The notes beneath the pieces were generated by a model that saw only the letters and a list, made by a program, of their open reading frames with translations, searched no databases and had not been told where the DNA came from. A stretch of DNA of 64,000 bases from positions 1,922,001-1,986,000 of the forward strand of contig NZ_CP088156.1 in assembly GCF_021088345.1 (NCBI RefSeq), written 5' to 3'. How positions within the stretch are numbered: position 1 is the stretch's first letter; each line of letters begins with the position of its first letter. The position numbers and the translations under genes are program-made. The DNA is from Bradyrhizobium ontarionense. Lineage in GTDB: Bacteria; Pseudomonadota; Alphaproteobacteria; Rhizobiales; Xanthobacteraceae. This document shows, one piece after another, positions 8,370 through 16,605 of the stretch.

Positions 8370-10355
8370 TCACACGCGCTTGGTCCAGGTCCGGACGGTT
8401 CCGACCGTAACCGGAATGACGTCGCTGACGTCGACCGTGAAGCGGAACACCCGGTTCGCTGTGTTGGTGTTGTGCGGATTGAAGAACGACAATTCGACGT
8501 CGTAGCATTCGGAGTCGAGCCGGCAGATCGGACTCTTTTTGACCTGGATATCGTCCAGTTCCAGTTGCTGCTGCGTGGAGACTCGAATGACGTCGGCGAT
8601 CTGAACGGCGTTGGTCGCCGAATAATTCAGCGCCCGGTCCTCGCCGGTAATGCCGAGATTTCGCAAGTCGTAGTAAATCCGGTTCAGGAAATTGCCGAGC
8701 CCGCCGGCGAGCGAATCGAAAGTCTTCTGGGCTTCTGCCGCCTTTGGTCGCGGCCCCAGCACATGGCTTACCAGCGCCGGGGTCGCCCAACTGAACATGC
8801 CCCGCATCGAAGGTATAATCACCGGGACCACCTGTCCCGATTGCAGCCGAATGTTGCCGCCGATCACGGCGGGGATCGAAACCAGTTCGACGCCGTCGTT
8901 CAGTTGCCCGCGCAACAAGTCCAGCATGCGAGCGTAGCCTGCTGCAGCAAACGGGCCGGCCGGCTGAATGGCATAGATCGGCGTGACATCGACATTCAGG
9001 GTCCAGATCACCGATCCGGCTTCATAGATATTGTCGGCGAGATACGCCAGCAGTTGCTCGGGGAGCTGCGGATTGTTGGCACCGACCGGCATCGACTGAA
9101 TGAACGAATCGCGACGCGCCTCGGATCCAAAATCATATCCGAGTTTTCCGAGCGCATAGACGAACGGAGCCTTCTGAGCGGCAGTTCCTCCGCAACCGCA
9201 GCTCGATTTCTTCTCCGCTCCCCCGCAACCGCAGCCGCAATCCGACGGCGCGATGTCGGACATCGCGATTTCGGACATCGCGATACCGGCGGCGGGCGCA
9301 AAATCGTCCTGCCGGCGGATTGCTGCGCCATCGTCGCAGCGGATCCCGGATGCATCCAAGCCCGCTTCGTTCAATGAAAGAGTTTCAGCTTCGCTCATGC
9401 TCGTGGCTCCCCTCTGGATTTGATTGATTGCCTGTTGAATATTGATGCGGCCGGCCAGAACTCTCGAACATTCCTCGGCGCCGGACGGAATGCAGGGTGT
9501 TGCGGTTTTCAGCAGCGCCTCACGGACGGCTCGCGGGTTCGGCTGCGACCCGCTTTTGATCTGGACGCTGAGGAGGAGAGCGGCGACCCCCGACACCAAC
9601 GGCGCGGCGAAGCTGGTCCCGCTCTTTCGTGCGACGCCTCCCTGTAGCGCAGCACCCGGAATATTTGATCCGGGCGCAAGTATGCCCTGCTCGCGATAGG
9701 CCGAGCCCCAATTGCTCGAGGGCAACGGCTGACCTTGTTCGTCCATCGCGCCGACCGCCAGCACCGAGGAGACGGCCGCGGGAATATGTAGACAATCGCA
9801 ACCGTCATTGCCGGCCGCCGCCACGATCAGGACGTTTTGTCTGATACAGCTATCAATAGCCTGCGCCAGCACCGGATGCGGTTCGCTGGAATGGGCTAGT
9901 TGTCCGCCGCTGATATTAATGATGTGAGCGCCATTCTCGACCGCCAGCAGAATGGCGCGCGCCACGTCGAGCTGGGAACACCTCAGGCTATCGTCACCGA
10001 AAATCGGAATGATCAGGCCACGGCACAGCGGCGCCAGGCCCTCAACCGAGCTGCCCGGCTGACCGAAAATCAGGCTGGCAACATGCGTGCCGTGCGCTGT
10101 GGCCCCACCGTCCGCGGCCTTTGCGCTTGCGACCGTTTCGAGCCGGCGCACGCGCGTTCCCTGGAAGCAGTCATGGGTAAGGTCCACCGGGCCGTCCAGA
10201 ACAGCGATCATTACCTCCGGATCGCCTCGTCCGAGATACAGCGGAACCTTCCCCAGGAATGTCGCAGCGTCCCAGCCAGCCACCTTACCCCTCGCCAATT
10301 GCTGCGAAACGACACATCGACCACGCCATTCATCTGCTCCGGCAAGTCTCGACAC
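8370..10355 (-). CDS. PatA/PatG-family (cyanobactin maturation-like) subtilase
   Basis: 661 residues from a GTG at 10355. Residues 45-315 are an S8 domain: Asp54 (AVLDGPVDLTH), His88 (AHGTHVASLIFG), Asn183 (AAAGNDG), Ser248 (KSGTSFAAPLVSG). The LDGPVDLTH context is typical of PatA/PatG proteases that cut leader and follower from cyanobactin precursors. A cysteine-rich linker (SDCGCGCGG and SSCGCGG, residues 371-390) leads to a C-terminal domain resembling the PatG C-terminal module (VYALGKLGYDFGSEARRDSF). There is no signal peptide, so it is probably cytoplasmic. The GTG lies inside the upstream six-Cys ORF (26-base overlap), implying coupling. An internal ATG at 9398 with GGGGAG could yield the C-terminal half alone. 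Confidence 0.85.
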   Translation of the reverse strand: MSRLAGADEWRGRCVVSQQLARGKVAGWDAATFLGKVPLYLGRGDPEVMIAVLDGPVDLTHDCFQGTRVRRLETVASAKAADGGATAHGTHVASLIFGQPGSSVEGLAPLCRGLIIPIFGDDSLRCSQLDVARAILLAVENGAHIINISGGQLAHSSEPHPVLAQAIDSCIRQNVLIVAAAGNDGCDCLHIPAAVSSVLAVGAMDEQGQPLPSSNWGSAYREQGILAPGSNIPGAALQGGVARKSGTSFAAPLVSGVAALLLSVQIKSGSQPNPRAVREALLKTATPCIPSGAEECSRVLAGRINIQQAINQIQRGATSMSEAETLSLNEAGLDASGIRCDDGAAIRRQDDFAPAAGIAMSEIAMSDIAPSDCGCGCGGAEKKSSCGCGGTAAQKAPFVYALGKLGYDFGSEARRDSFIQSMPVGANNPQLPEQLLAYLADNIYEAGSVIWTLNVDVTPIYAIQPAGPFAAAGYARMLDLLRGQLNDGVELVSIPAVIGGNIRLQSGQVVPVIIPSMRGMFSWATPALVSHVLGPRPKAAEAQKTFDSLAGGLGNFLNRIYYDLRNLGITGEDRALNYSATNAVQIADVIRVSTQQQLELDDIQVKKSPICRLDSECYDVELSFFNPHNTNTANRVFRFTVDVSDVIPVTVGTVRTWTKRV

Positions 10356-10671
10356 AAAGCGACTCGCAAACGCTCACCAGCGGCCCCCCATTTCTCCGGC
10401 AGTCGCGGATACAGACAGGGACCTGGCATGGATCGGAGGCCGGATTGCGAGTGCTCGTGGCCGGCAAGTGCCTCGTGGCCCGGTTCAGCTGAAGATCCGC
10501 GGCTGTTGCGAACGAAAGCATTAGCCCCGAAAAACAGACCAGCAGCACAGCAACGGCAAACCTGTTTGCGGGGACGCCGACCCGGTTCACCGCCGCATTC
10601 TTGCGTTGCAAGAGTTGCCGATCAGCTCCCATGAACCCATCCCCAAACAACTTGCATTCGATCTCCGTCAT
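10330..10671 (-). CDS. Small secreted six-cysteine protein
   Basis: 113 residues from ATG 10671, which sits directly behind GAGGAGA; a second ATG at 10632 with GGGGATGG gives a shorter N-terminus. A signal peptide core (FAVAVLLVCFSGLMLSF) ends near ATAADLQ. The predicted mature part of about 56 residues has six cysteines spaced C-x4-C-x3-C-x10-C-x3-C-x3-C, the inner four sharing the CX3C-Xn-CX3C layout of the 49-residue peptide at 8110. It overlaps the start of the PatA/PatG-type protease. It could be a second substrate, an immunity-like partner or a defensin-like peptide; the family is not recognised. Confidence 0.65.
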   Translation of the reverse strand: MTEIECKLFGDGFMGADRQLLQRKNAAVNRVGVPANRFAVAVLLVCFSGLMLSFATAADLQLNRATRHLPATSTRNPASDPCQVPVCIRDCRRNGGPLVSVCESLCVETCRSR

Positions 10672-10715
10672 TCTCCTCGACGTGCGTTCACGATACAGAC
10701 GCGCGGAAATTGTGG

Positions 10716-10733
10716 GCGTGAAACTGTCGTAAA
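10716..10733 (-). promoter_or_regulatory. SARP-type heptamer direct repeat (site 2)
   Basis: GCGTGAA-ACTG-TCGTAAA on the plus strand: one perfect heptamer and one with five of seven matches, again 11 bp apart. It lies 45 bases upstream of the ATG of the six-Cys protein. TGTATC 18 bases downstream on the transcribed strand is a possible -10. This is the weakest of the four sites. Confidence 0.5.
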
Positions 10734-10790
10734 AAGCCACCGCGCCGCTCTGCATCGAGAGGCCGGCACAAGCGTGTGTTTGCGCTCGGC

Positions 10791-11771
10791 CTATTCACTC
10801 CACTCGAAAGATGGCGCAGCGAACGTGCCATCGCCGCGATCAGTTGCGACGATCGGGCGTGCGAGGCTCGTCAATCGATACATCCTGGAGACGGCAAACT
10901 CGTATCGCTCGGGCCTTCCGTTGAACGTCTCGTTCAACGCAGTCAGTATGCTCTTGTATGCTACATTAAATGCATCGACGGCTGCTCGCACCGAAGAGCC
11001 CGAAGCGTACATGTAGGTCCTGCTGTTCTCGACGATGTTGACAATGCTTGCTGCATCAAACGGGATCGCGTGCGTCCCGCGTGCCCGCACGAGTTGCAGC
11101 AGCCGGTCTGGGCGCGCGGAGCCGTCGGCGTTGATCGGCATCTCGCCCGTGACGTCACCCTCGCCTGAAATCAGTTGCAGCGCCCGAATGGCCGACCGCG
11201 CGTCGTACACCCGAAACAGCTCGCGCTCGGAGTAGGACACCGCATCGACGAACTGCAACGTCGGATCGCCGATGATCGCGGAATCGCCAAGCTCTCCGAA
11301 TTTTCCAATGATCGCTCGATAAAACTCTCCCAGCCTCGCGTGTGGCCTGTCGCCCGCGGCCGGGTTCGGTGGACGGCGCGCCGGATCGGCGGTGTCATCA
11401 AGAGCTAAGACGGCATCAGAGAAGAGATCAGGCGAGAACTTCTTCAATCCCAGCTCGTCGTTCCTTGCACAGAGCGGCAGCCGCGCCGGATAACCGCGCG
11501 CAAGGTTTTGCGCGGAGAGAATTGGCGAGAAACCAATCGCATTTTGAATGTTGGCGATCAGAGCCACATGCTGCATCTCGGCAACAATGGCGCTGCGCAA
11601 GATCTCGCGAATCTCCTCGTTCTTCCCGTCGCAGAGCGAGAACAACGCCGTCAGGTATGGCGGGATGACGATGAGTTTGAGCTCAAGGGCGGCCTGGAGA
11701 TACGGCTGCAATTCCCGAGCCGAACGAGCTGACCCAATCGCGGTCATGTGGACGGGGAGAATCCCGGGCAT
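10791..11771 (-). CDS. VioB/iminophenylpyruvate dimer synthase-type ferritin-like protein
   Basis: 326 residues. The N-terminal 150 residues match the ferritin-like domain seen in VioB and RebD-type proteins: LKLIVIPPYLTALFSL, then EILRSAIVAEMQHVALIANI, whose Glu and EMQH supply metal ligands of a four-helix bundle. Such domains occur in natural-product enzymes that couple imine intermediates and in uncharacterised oxidases. No signal peptide is present, so it is cytoplasmic. It stands alone on the left side of a divergent promoter shared with the regulator. The GGAGG at about 13 bases before ATG 11771 is further than usual, so the start is uncertain. Confidence 0.75.
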   Translation of the reverse strand: MPGILPVHMTAIGSARSARELQPYLQAALELKLIVIPPYLTALFSLCDGKNEEIREILRSAIVAEMQHVALIANIQNAIGFSPILSAQNLARGYPARLPLCARNDELGLKKFSPDLFSDAVLALDDTADPARRPPNPAAGDRPHARLGEFYRAIIGKFGELGDSAIIGDPTLQFVDAVSYSERELFRVYDARSAIRALQLISGEGDVTGEMPINADGSARPDRLLQLVRARGTHAIPFDAASIVNIVENSRTYMYASGSSVRAAVDAFNVAYKSILTALNETFNGRPERYEFAVSRMYRLTSLARPIVATDRGDGTFAAPSFEWSE

Positions 11772-11909
11772 GTGGGTCGTCTATCCTCCGCACAAACGAG
11801 CAGCAGCGCCCCGCGATTGCGCGGATATCGACCGGCCGGACCGCCCAAGGGCCCGGATCTTTGCATGCCCGAGGCCTGCGACATTGTCGCGGAATGACGG
11901 CAGGGTGTG

Positions 11910-11927
11910 CCGTGAAATGCGCGTGAA
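11910..11927 (-). promoter_or_regulatory. SARP-type heptamer direct repeat (site 1)
   Basis: CCGTGAA-ATGC-GCGTGAA, 11-bp period, in the divergent region between the ferritin-like gene (ATG 139 bases to the left) and the regulator (GTG 101 bases to the right). Orientation matches the other three sites, so control of the leftward gene is expected and autoregulation is possible. GACAAT 22 bases downstream on the minus strand may be a -10. Confidence 0.6.
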
Positions 11928-12028
11928 ATTCGATCAACAGCCCAGATTGCACCTTCGATCCCGTGCAGTTTATGGTAACAATAAGGCATACTGATAAGGC
12001 CTTACTGTAGTTGTTGGGAGATCGTCTG

Positions 12029-13888
12029 GTGCCGCCCGATAAGGGTTTCGAGGATGTTGGGCCGCTTCTGCGCCTGCGAGTATTCGGCGCGATGGAGGCG
12101 TGGAGTTGGTCCGGCGAGAGCGTTTTGCCACGCGGGCGCAAGGCGCAGGCGATCCTTGCCTACCTGGCATTTTCCGACGATGCCGCCGTCCCGCGCCAAC
12201 GCCTCATCAAATTGCTCTGGAGCAAGCGCTGGCACGAGCAGGCGCGGGCTAGCCTACGTCAAAGCCTGATGGAATTGAGGCGCTATGTCAGCGCCATCGA
12301 TCCGAAGCTGCTGCTGATCGAGAAGGATCGCGTCTCCCTGCAGAACGACAAGGTCTGGATCGACGGGATCGACGCCCGGTCTGCGCGTCAGACCGCGGTG
12401 CCGCCGGCCTCTCAGCGGGCTGACAGATTTCTTGAATCGTTGCGCGGACTGGACCCGGCATTCGACCAATGGATCGAGGCGCGATCGTCCAACCTGTTCC
12501 ATCAGGACGATGCGCCCGCCGCGTCCCGACCGGACGAGCCGTCCGCGCTGCTCGCCGTCCTGCCGGCGACCACCGGCGCCATCGACCCGGACTGCGAGGA
12601 AGATCCGGTCGCCCTGAACCCGCTAGAGGACCGGCGGCTGACGGTCGCCGTGACGCCCTTCATCAACGTCGACAGAGATTCGAGTGCCACGCATCTGTCG
12701 ATGGCGTTCACGCGGGAAATCGTCACCGCGCTCGCACGTTTCCGATGGTTCATCGTTCGCGTCGGAAGCATCGAGGAAGCGAAGCAAGCCGACTATCGGC
12801 TGGATGGTTCGGTGTCGGCTTCCGCGAAGGGCTACCGGGTTGCGTTTCGCCTGGTCGACTGCCGGACCGCCGAGCAGCCGGTCTGGGTGCACGAATGCGA
12901 TCTCGACCGGACGACCCTGCAGGATTTCCTTGGCAATGTCGCCGAACGCGTCGTCGAGCATGTCGACCCCGAGATCCTGTCGATCGAACTCAAACGCGCG
13001 CGAGTCAAGGCGTCGATCGACTGCGCGGCATACGAGTGCCTGCTGCGCGCAATCCATCTCGTCTACTCCTTTGAGCGGGATAACTGGAAGCTCGCCCGTA
13101 CCTTGCTCGAACAGGCGATCGCGAAGGACCCGCAGTTCGGCCGCGCCTATGCGGTCAGCGCCGTGGCACGCAGCACAGCGCTGTCGCAGGGCTGGATCGC
13201 TCCGACCGAAGCCGAGATCGAAACGCTGGATGCCTATGCGACCCGCGCGATCGCCTGCGATCCCCGCGACTCGATGGCACTGGCAGTCAGCGCCCACACC
13301 AGGCTGCGCGTGAAGCGGGACTTCGGCTATGCAATGCCTATCTACGAGCGTGCGCTCCAGCTAAACCCGAGCTGCGGATTCGCGTGGGGCTACTCCGCAC
13401 TCGCCCACGGATATCTCGGACACACCGAAGAGGCAATGCGCCGTCTGGCCCGGGCGCGCGACCTGATGGTCTGGGACTCGTTCGGCCAGTTTCTCGATTC
13501 CTTCGACATGCCGATATTCTATTGCAGCCGCGACTGGTCCAGGACGATCGCGCTTGGCGAACAGTTTTCGGCGCGCGGCGTGCGGGTCAACAACATGTAC
13601 AAGCTGTGGGTCGCCGCACTATGCCAGGTCGGCCGCTTTGCGGAGGCGCGACAGCACAACCGCGACGTCGTGCTGAAGGAGCCGGACTTTTCCTGGCGCC
13701 GCTTCATCGCCGGATATCCGTTCGGTCGGGAGCAGGACCGGTTGGAACTTGCCATTGCGATTGCCCGCGCCGGCCTGATCGACGATGCCGATGCCGTTCC
13801 TGCCGGAGAGACCTCGAACGTGGTGGCGCTTCCCGGTAACGGGCTGCGGCGCGCCGGTCGCACGCCACCGTTCGAGCGCGACGTATGA
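12029..13888 (+). CDS. SARP/BTAD-type transcriptional regulator with TPR domain
   Basis: About 619 residues from GTG 12029, eight bases after GGGAG (a TTG at 12011 is also in frame). Residues about 15-105 form an OmpR-like winged helix of the SARP type (LRLRVFGAMEAW, RKAQAILAYLAFS, WHEQARASLRQSLMELR). A central segment (LTVAVTPFINVD to LDGSVSASAKGYRVAFRLVD) resembles the TolB/FlgO-like part of adenylate-cyclase-associated regulators. The C-terminal half is TPR helices. SARP proteins activate by binding heptamer repeats with an 11-bp period near the -35; four such sites lie upstream of the adjacent units, so this is the likely local activator. Confidence 0.85.
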   Translation: MPPDKGFEDVGPLLRLRVFGAMEAWSWSGESVLPRGRKAQAILAYLAFSDDAAVPRQRLIKLLWSKRWHEQARASLRQSLMELRRYVSAIDPKLLLIEKDRVSLQNDKVWIDGIDARSARQTAVPPASQRADRFLESLRGLDPAFDQWIEARSSNLFHQDDAPAASRPDEPSALLAVLPATTGAIDPDCEEDPVALNPLEDRRLTVAVTPFINVDRDSSATHLSMAFTREIVTALARFRWFIVRVGSIEEAKQADYRLDGSVSASAKGYRVAFRLVDCRTAEQPVWVHECDLDRTTLQDFLGNVAERVVEHVDPEILSIELKRARVKASIDCAAYECLLRAIHLVYSFERDNWKLARTLLEQAIAKDPQFGRAYAVSAVARSTALSQGWIAPTEAEIETLDAYATRAIACDPRDSMALAVSAHTRLRVKRDFGYAMPIYERALQLNPSCGFAWGYSALAHGYLGHTEEAMRRLARARDLMVWDSFGQFLDSFDMPIFYCSRDWSRTIALGEQFSARGVRVNNMYKLWVAALCQVGRFAEARQHNRDVVLKEPDFSWRRFIAGYPFGREQDRLELAIAIARAGLIDDADAVPAGETSNVVALPGNGLRRAGRTPPFERDV

Positions 13889-13956
13889 TGGATGATCGGC
13901 GGTAGCGACCGAACGGGTTTCCGATCCAGGATTCTGTTGCAATGGGGAGTACTCAC

Positions 13957-15003
13957 ATGAACAAGTCTCTGACGTTTCCACCCTACGGACGCATGGTCGC
14001 CGAGTTCGAAGAGCGCGTCGGACAGGGCGAGCCGCCAACCGACTGGAACGCCGACGACAACTGGCCGTTGTGGCGCGACAAGATGTTGGAAATCATCACG
14101 ACGCTGTTGTGGCCGGTCTACGATTTCTCGACCCTGAGCTGGCAGGGCCCCGCCACCACGCGGATGCTCGGTTTGACCGAGGCGGATTTCGAGCTCTTTA
14201 CGGGGTTGCGGCCCTACAACAGGCAGGATGTTCCAGGCCTTGCCAAGCCGCGTCAGCATTTCGAGCTGTTCCAGATGGAAGATCACGCCGAGGACAAGCT
14301 CGACCATGACGCCGGCGTCGATCGCGGCGTGGATCTGACGTTGCGATATTATCTCGAAGGTCATGCCGACAAGCTGACCACCGATACCCTCGCAAACTGG
14401 GTCGAATCCGGAATGCTCCGCAAGGCCGGAGGGCTTCCGGTTCAGCTCAAGCAGTTCCTGCAGCGGCCCCGCGCCTATCAGATGTCGGATTCGATGGGCA
14501 AGAGCTGGTTCACCTATCACCAGGCGCTGCAGTCGGTCTCGCCGTCCATGATCAGCGGTCACTGCTTCAAGGGGTGCACGCTGGGCATGGCTGCTGTCTA
14601 TCACGCCACCGCGCTGGGGTGCGAACCGCGGGTGTTCGACGCCCTGACCCGGCTCTGCGTGGATTTCGGCGACCGACGGGTCTTTGCCGGCGTGCACTAT
14701 CCGAGCGACAACCTCTCCTCGTGGATCACTGCCATGCTGATCGCCAAGCATGTATGCGCCGCCGATAGCGGCCGCCTCGGCCGCAAGTTCCTGTGGAACG
14801 CGATCTCGACCAAGAGCGTGGTTCATGCCGCGATCGGCAACGCCATTGCACTCGGTCAGGCACCGGACCACGCACCGGCGTTTGAGTTGCTGAACCAGTT
14901 GGGCGCTAACCCCGACATGGACATCGACGACGCGCTTGCATTCGCGAAGTCGATCGCAAAGCCAAGATCGGAGCCGCTCTCGCCAGCCAACGCCGCGGAG
15001 TAA
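13957..15003 (+). CDS. PAP2 / vanadium-haloperoxidase-fold protein
   Basis: 348 residues from ATG 13957, seven bases after GGGGAG. It carries the three phosphate/vanadate-binding motifs of the PAP2 superfamily: KQFLQRPRAY, PSMISGH, and RRVFAGVHYPSD. There are no clear transmembrane helices or signal peptide, which fits the soluble haloperoxidase/acid-phosphatase branch better than the membrane lipid phosphatases. It follows the regulator by 68 bases on the same strand. It may halogenate or dephosphorylate a product of the neighbouring cluster; the substrate cannot be read from sequence. Confidence 0.82.
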   Translation: MNKSLTFPPYGRMVAEFEERVGQGEPPTDWNADDNWPLWRDKMLEIITTLLWPVYDFSTLSWQGPATTRMLGLTEADFELFTGLRPYNRQDVPGLAKPRQHFELFQMEDHAEDKLDHDAGVDRGVDLTLRYYLEGHADKLTTDTLANWVESGMLRKAGGLPVQLKQFLQRPRAYQMSDSMGKSWFTYHQALQSVSPSMISGHCFKGCTLGMAAVYHATALGCEPRVFDALTRLCVDFGDRRVFAGVHYPSDNLSSWITAMLIAKHVCAADSGRLGRKFLWNAISTKSVVHAAIGNAIALGQAPDHAPAFELLNQLGANPDMDIDDALAFAKSIAKPRSEPLSPANAAE

Positions 15004-15025
15004 CCGCGGACCGGGCAAGTCAGGC

Positions 15026-16558
15026 TTATTTCCACTTCGCGAGGTAGAAACGTGGCAGCTCGTCGGAATACGGCGTGAAGTCGAGCTGCCGGGAGACACC
15101 ATAGGTCGTCACATAGGTGTGCAGTGGCACCCAGTAGGCCTGTTCGGTGATGCGCTGCAGCGCCATCGAATAAGCTTTCTTGCGCACCTCCGGATCGTTC
15201 GATGATCCGCCCTCGATCAGCCATTTCTGGACGTCGGTGTCGCGCGCATAATCGTCCGCGCCGCCGTCGAAGAAATTGGGAAGAATGGCGGCGACGTCGT
15301 TGATCGAATAGCTGCCCCAGCTTCCGAGATGCATGCGCAATTCGCCGGCCTTCGCGCGCTGGATCAGGGCTGCGACCTGGAGCTGGTTGAGCTTGGCGCG
15401 AATGCCGACCGCGAGAAGGTAGTTCTGCACGGCGGCACCCCACTGCGGCAGCACGTAGCTGGCGAGCTCGACGTCAAAGCCGCTGGCGTAGCCAGCCTCG
15501 GCAAGCAGTTCCCTCGCCTTCGCCGGATTGTAATCGTAGACCGTGAGTTCGCCATCGCAGCCAAACTGCGACGGGACACATGGCGCGAGCGGAACGCGGC
15601 TCCCCCCGGTAACCAGCTTGTCGGCAATCGCTTTGCGGTCGATGGCGTAAAAGATCGCCTGGCGCACCTTGAGCTTGGTCATGGGATTGTCGGCACCGGT
15701 GCGGCCACCGGCATCGAGCGAGAGATAGCCGATCCGCATCGACTCCTTACGCATCGCCTCGAGATGCGGCATCCGGTTCACGGGCTCGAACTGGTCCGGA
15801 TTCAGGTTCCAGATCCAGTCGGCGCGGCCGGCCAGCAATTCCGTCATCTCGGTCGCAGCATCCGGCACGAAGCGCACGCTCAGCTTCGCGATCGCCGGCC
15901 GGCCCTTGGGGCTGCCGGCCCAGTAATCCTCGAACCGTTCGAAGTCGATCGAGATGCCGGGTTCGACCTTGACGATCTTGTAGGGACCGGTGCCGATCGG
16001 TGCCTTGGCGTAACCTTCCGCACCGACCTTCTCGCGATATGCTTTGGGATAGATCGGAAGCACCAGCGCGAAATATTCAAGCGCAGCGGGGGTCGCCCGC
16101 TTGAGCTTGACACGCACGGAAAGCTCACCGGTCTTCTCCGCCTTTTCGATCCAGACGTAATTGGACGGGGTCGACACCCGGCTCGCCGGATCGGACACGA
16201 GGTTGATCGTATAAACCACGTCGTCGGCCGTGAACGGGCTACCGTCGTGGAACTTGACCCCCGGCCGCAGCGCAAACTCGATCGTGGTCGGGTCCGGCCG
16301 CTTCCATTCGGTTGCGAGCAACGGTTCGATCTTGAAGGTGATCGGGTCGCGGTAGACCAGCGTGTCCCAGCCTTGGTGATGCATCACCACGCCGGTGCGC
16401 AGATTGTTGTAATAGGGATCGATGTTCGGCAGTGCGTCGCGCATCACGATCCGCAATGTATCGGCGGATTTCTGCCCGGCTGCCGGCACAGCGCCAACAA
16501 CCATCGCCGCGAGGATCGCGGCACCGAGCCTCAGATGCAGGCGCATGGCACGTTCCAT
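15026..16558 (-). CDS. Peptide-type ABC transporter substrate-binding protein
   Basis: About 510 residues of the SBP_bac_5 (DppA/OppA) family: Sec signal peptide (AAILAAMVVGAVPAAG), family motif GVKFHDGSPFTADDVVYTI, and the usual LRIVMRDALPNIDPY opening of the mature chain. It binds oligopeptides, nickel or similar solutes in the periplasm. It is the last gene of a five-gene importer operon, 47 bases after the OppF-like ATPase. Starts at GTG 16567, ATG 16558 and ATG 16546 are all possible; the signal peptide is intact in each. Confidence 0.92.
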   Translation of the reverse strand: MERAMRLHLRLGAAILAAMVVGAVPAAGQKSADTLRIVMRDALPNIDPYYNNLRTGVVMHHQGWDTLVYRDPITFKIEPLLATEWKRPDPTTIEFALRPGVKFHDGSPFTADDVVYTINLVSDPASRVSTPSNYVWIEKAEKTGELSVRVKLKRATPAALEYFALVLPIYPKAYREKVGAEGYAKAPIGTGPYKIVKVEPGISIDFERFEDYWAGSPKGRPAIAKLSVRFVPDAATEMTELLAGRADWIWNLNPDQFEPVNRMPHLEAMRKESMRIGYLSLDAGGRTGADNPMTKLKVRQAIFYAIDRKAIADKLVTGGSRVPLAPCVPSQFGCDGELTVYDYNPAKARELLAEAGYASGFDVELASYVLPQWGAAVQNYLLAVGIRAKLNQLQVAALIQRAKAGELRMHLGSWGSYSINDVAAILPNFFDGGADDYARDTDVQKWLIEGGSSNDPEVRKKAYSMALQRITEQAYWVPLHTYVTTYGVSRQLDFTPYSDELPRFYLAKWK

Positions 16559-16605
16559 CCATCTCACTTGCTGACCGGCCTGACCCAGGCCCTATGAGGC
16601 ATGCC

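Noticed and set aside
15060-15085. GCGTGAA heptamer inside the substrate-binding protein gene
   Set aside because: It is a single heptamer within a coding sequence with no partner 11 bp away.
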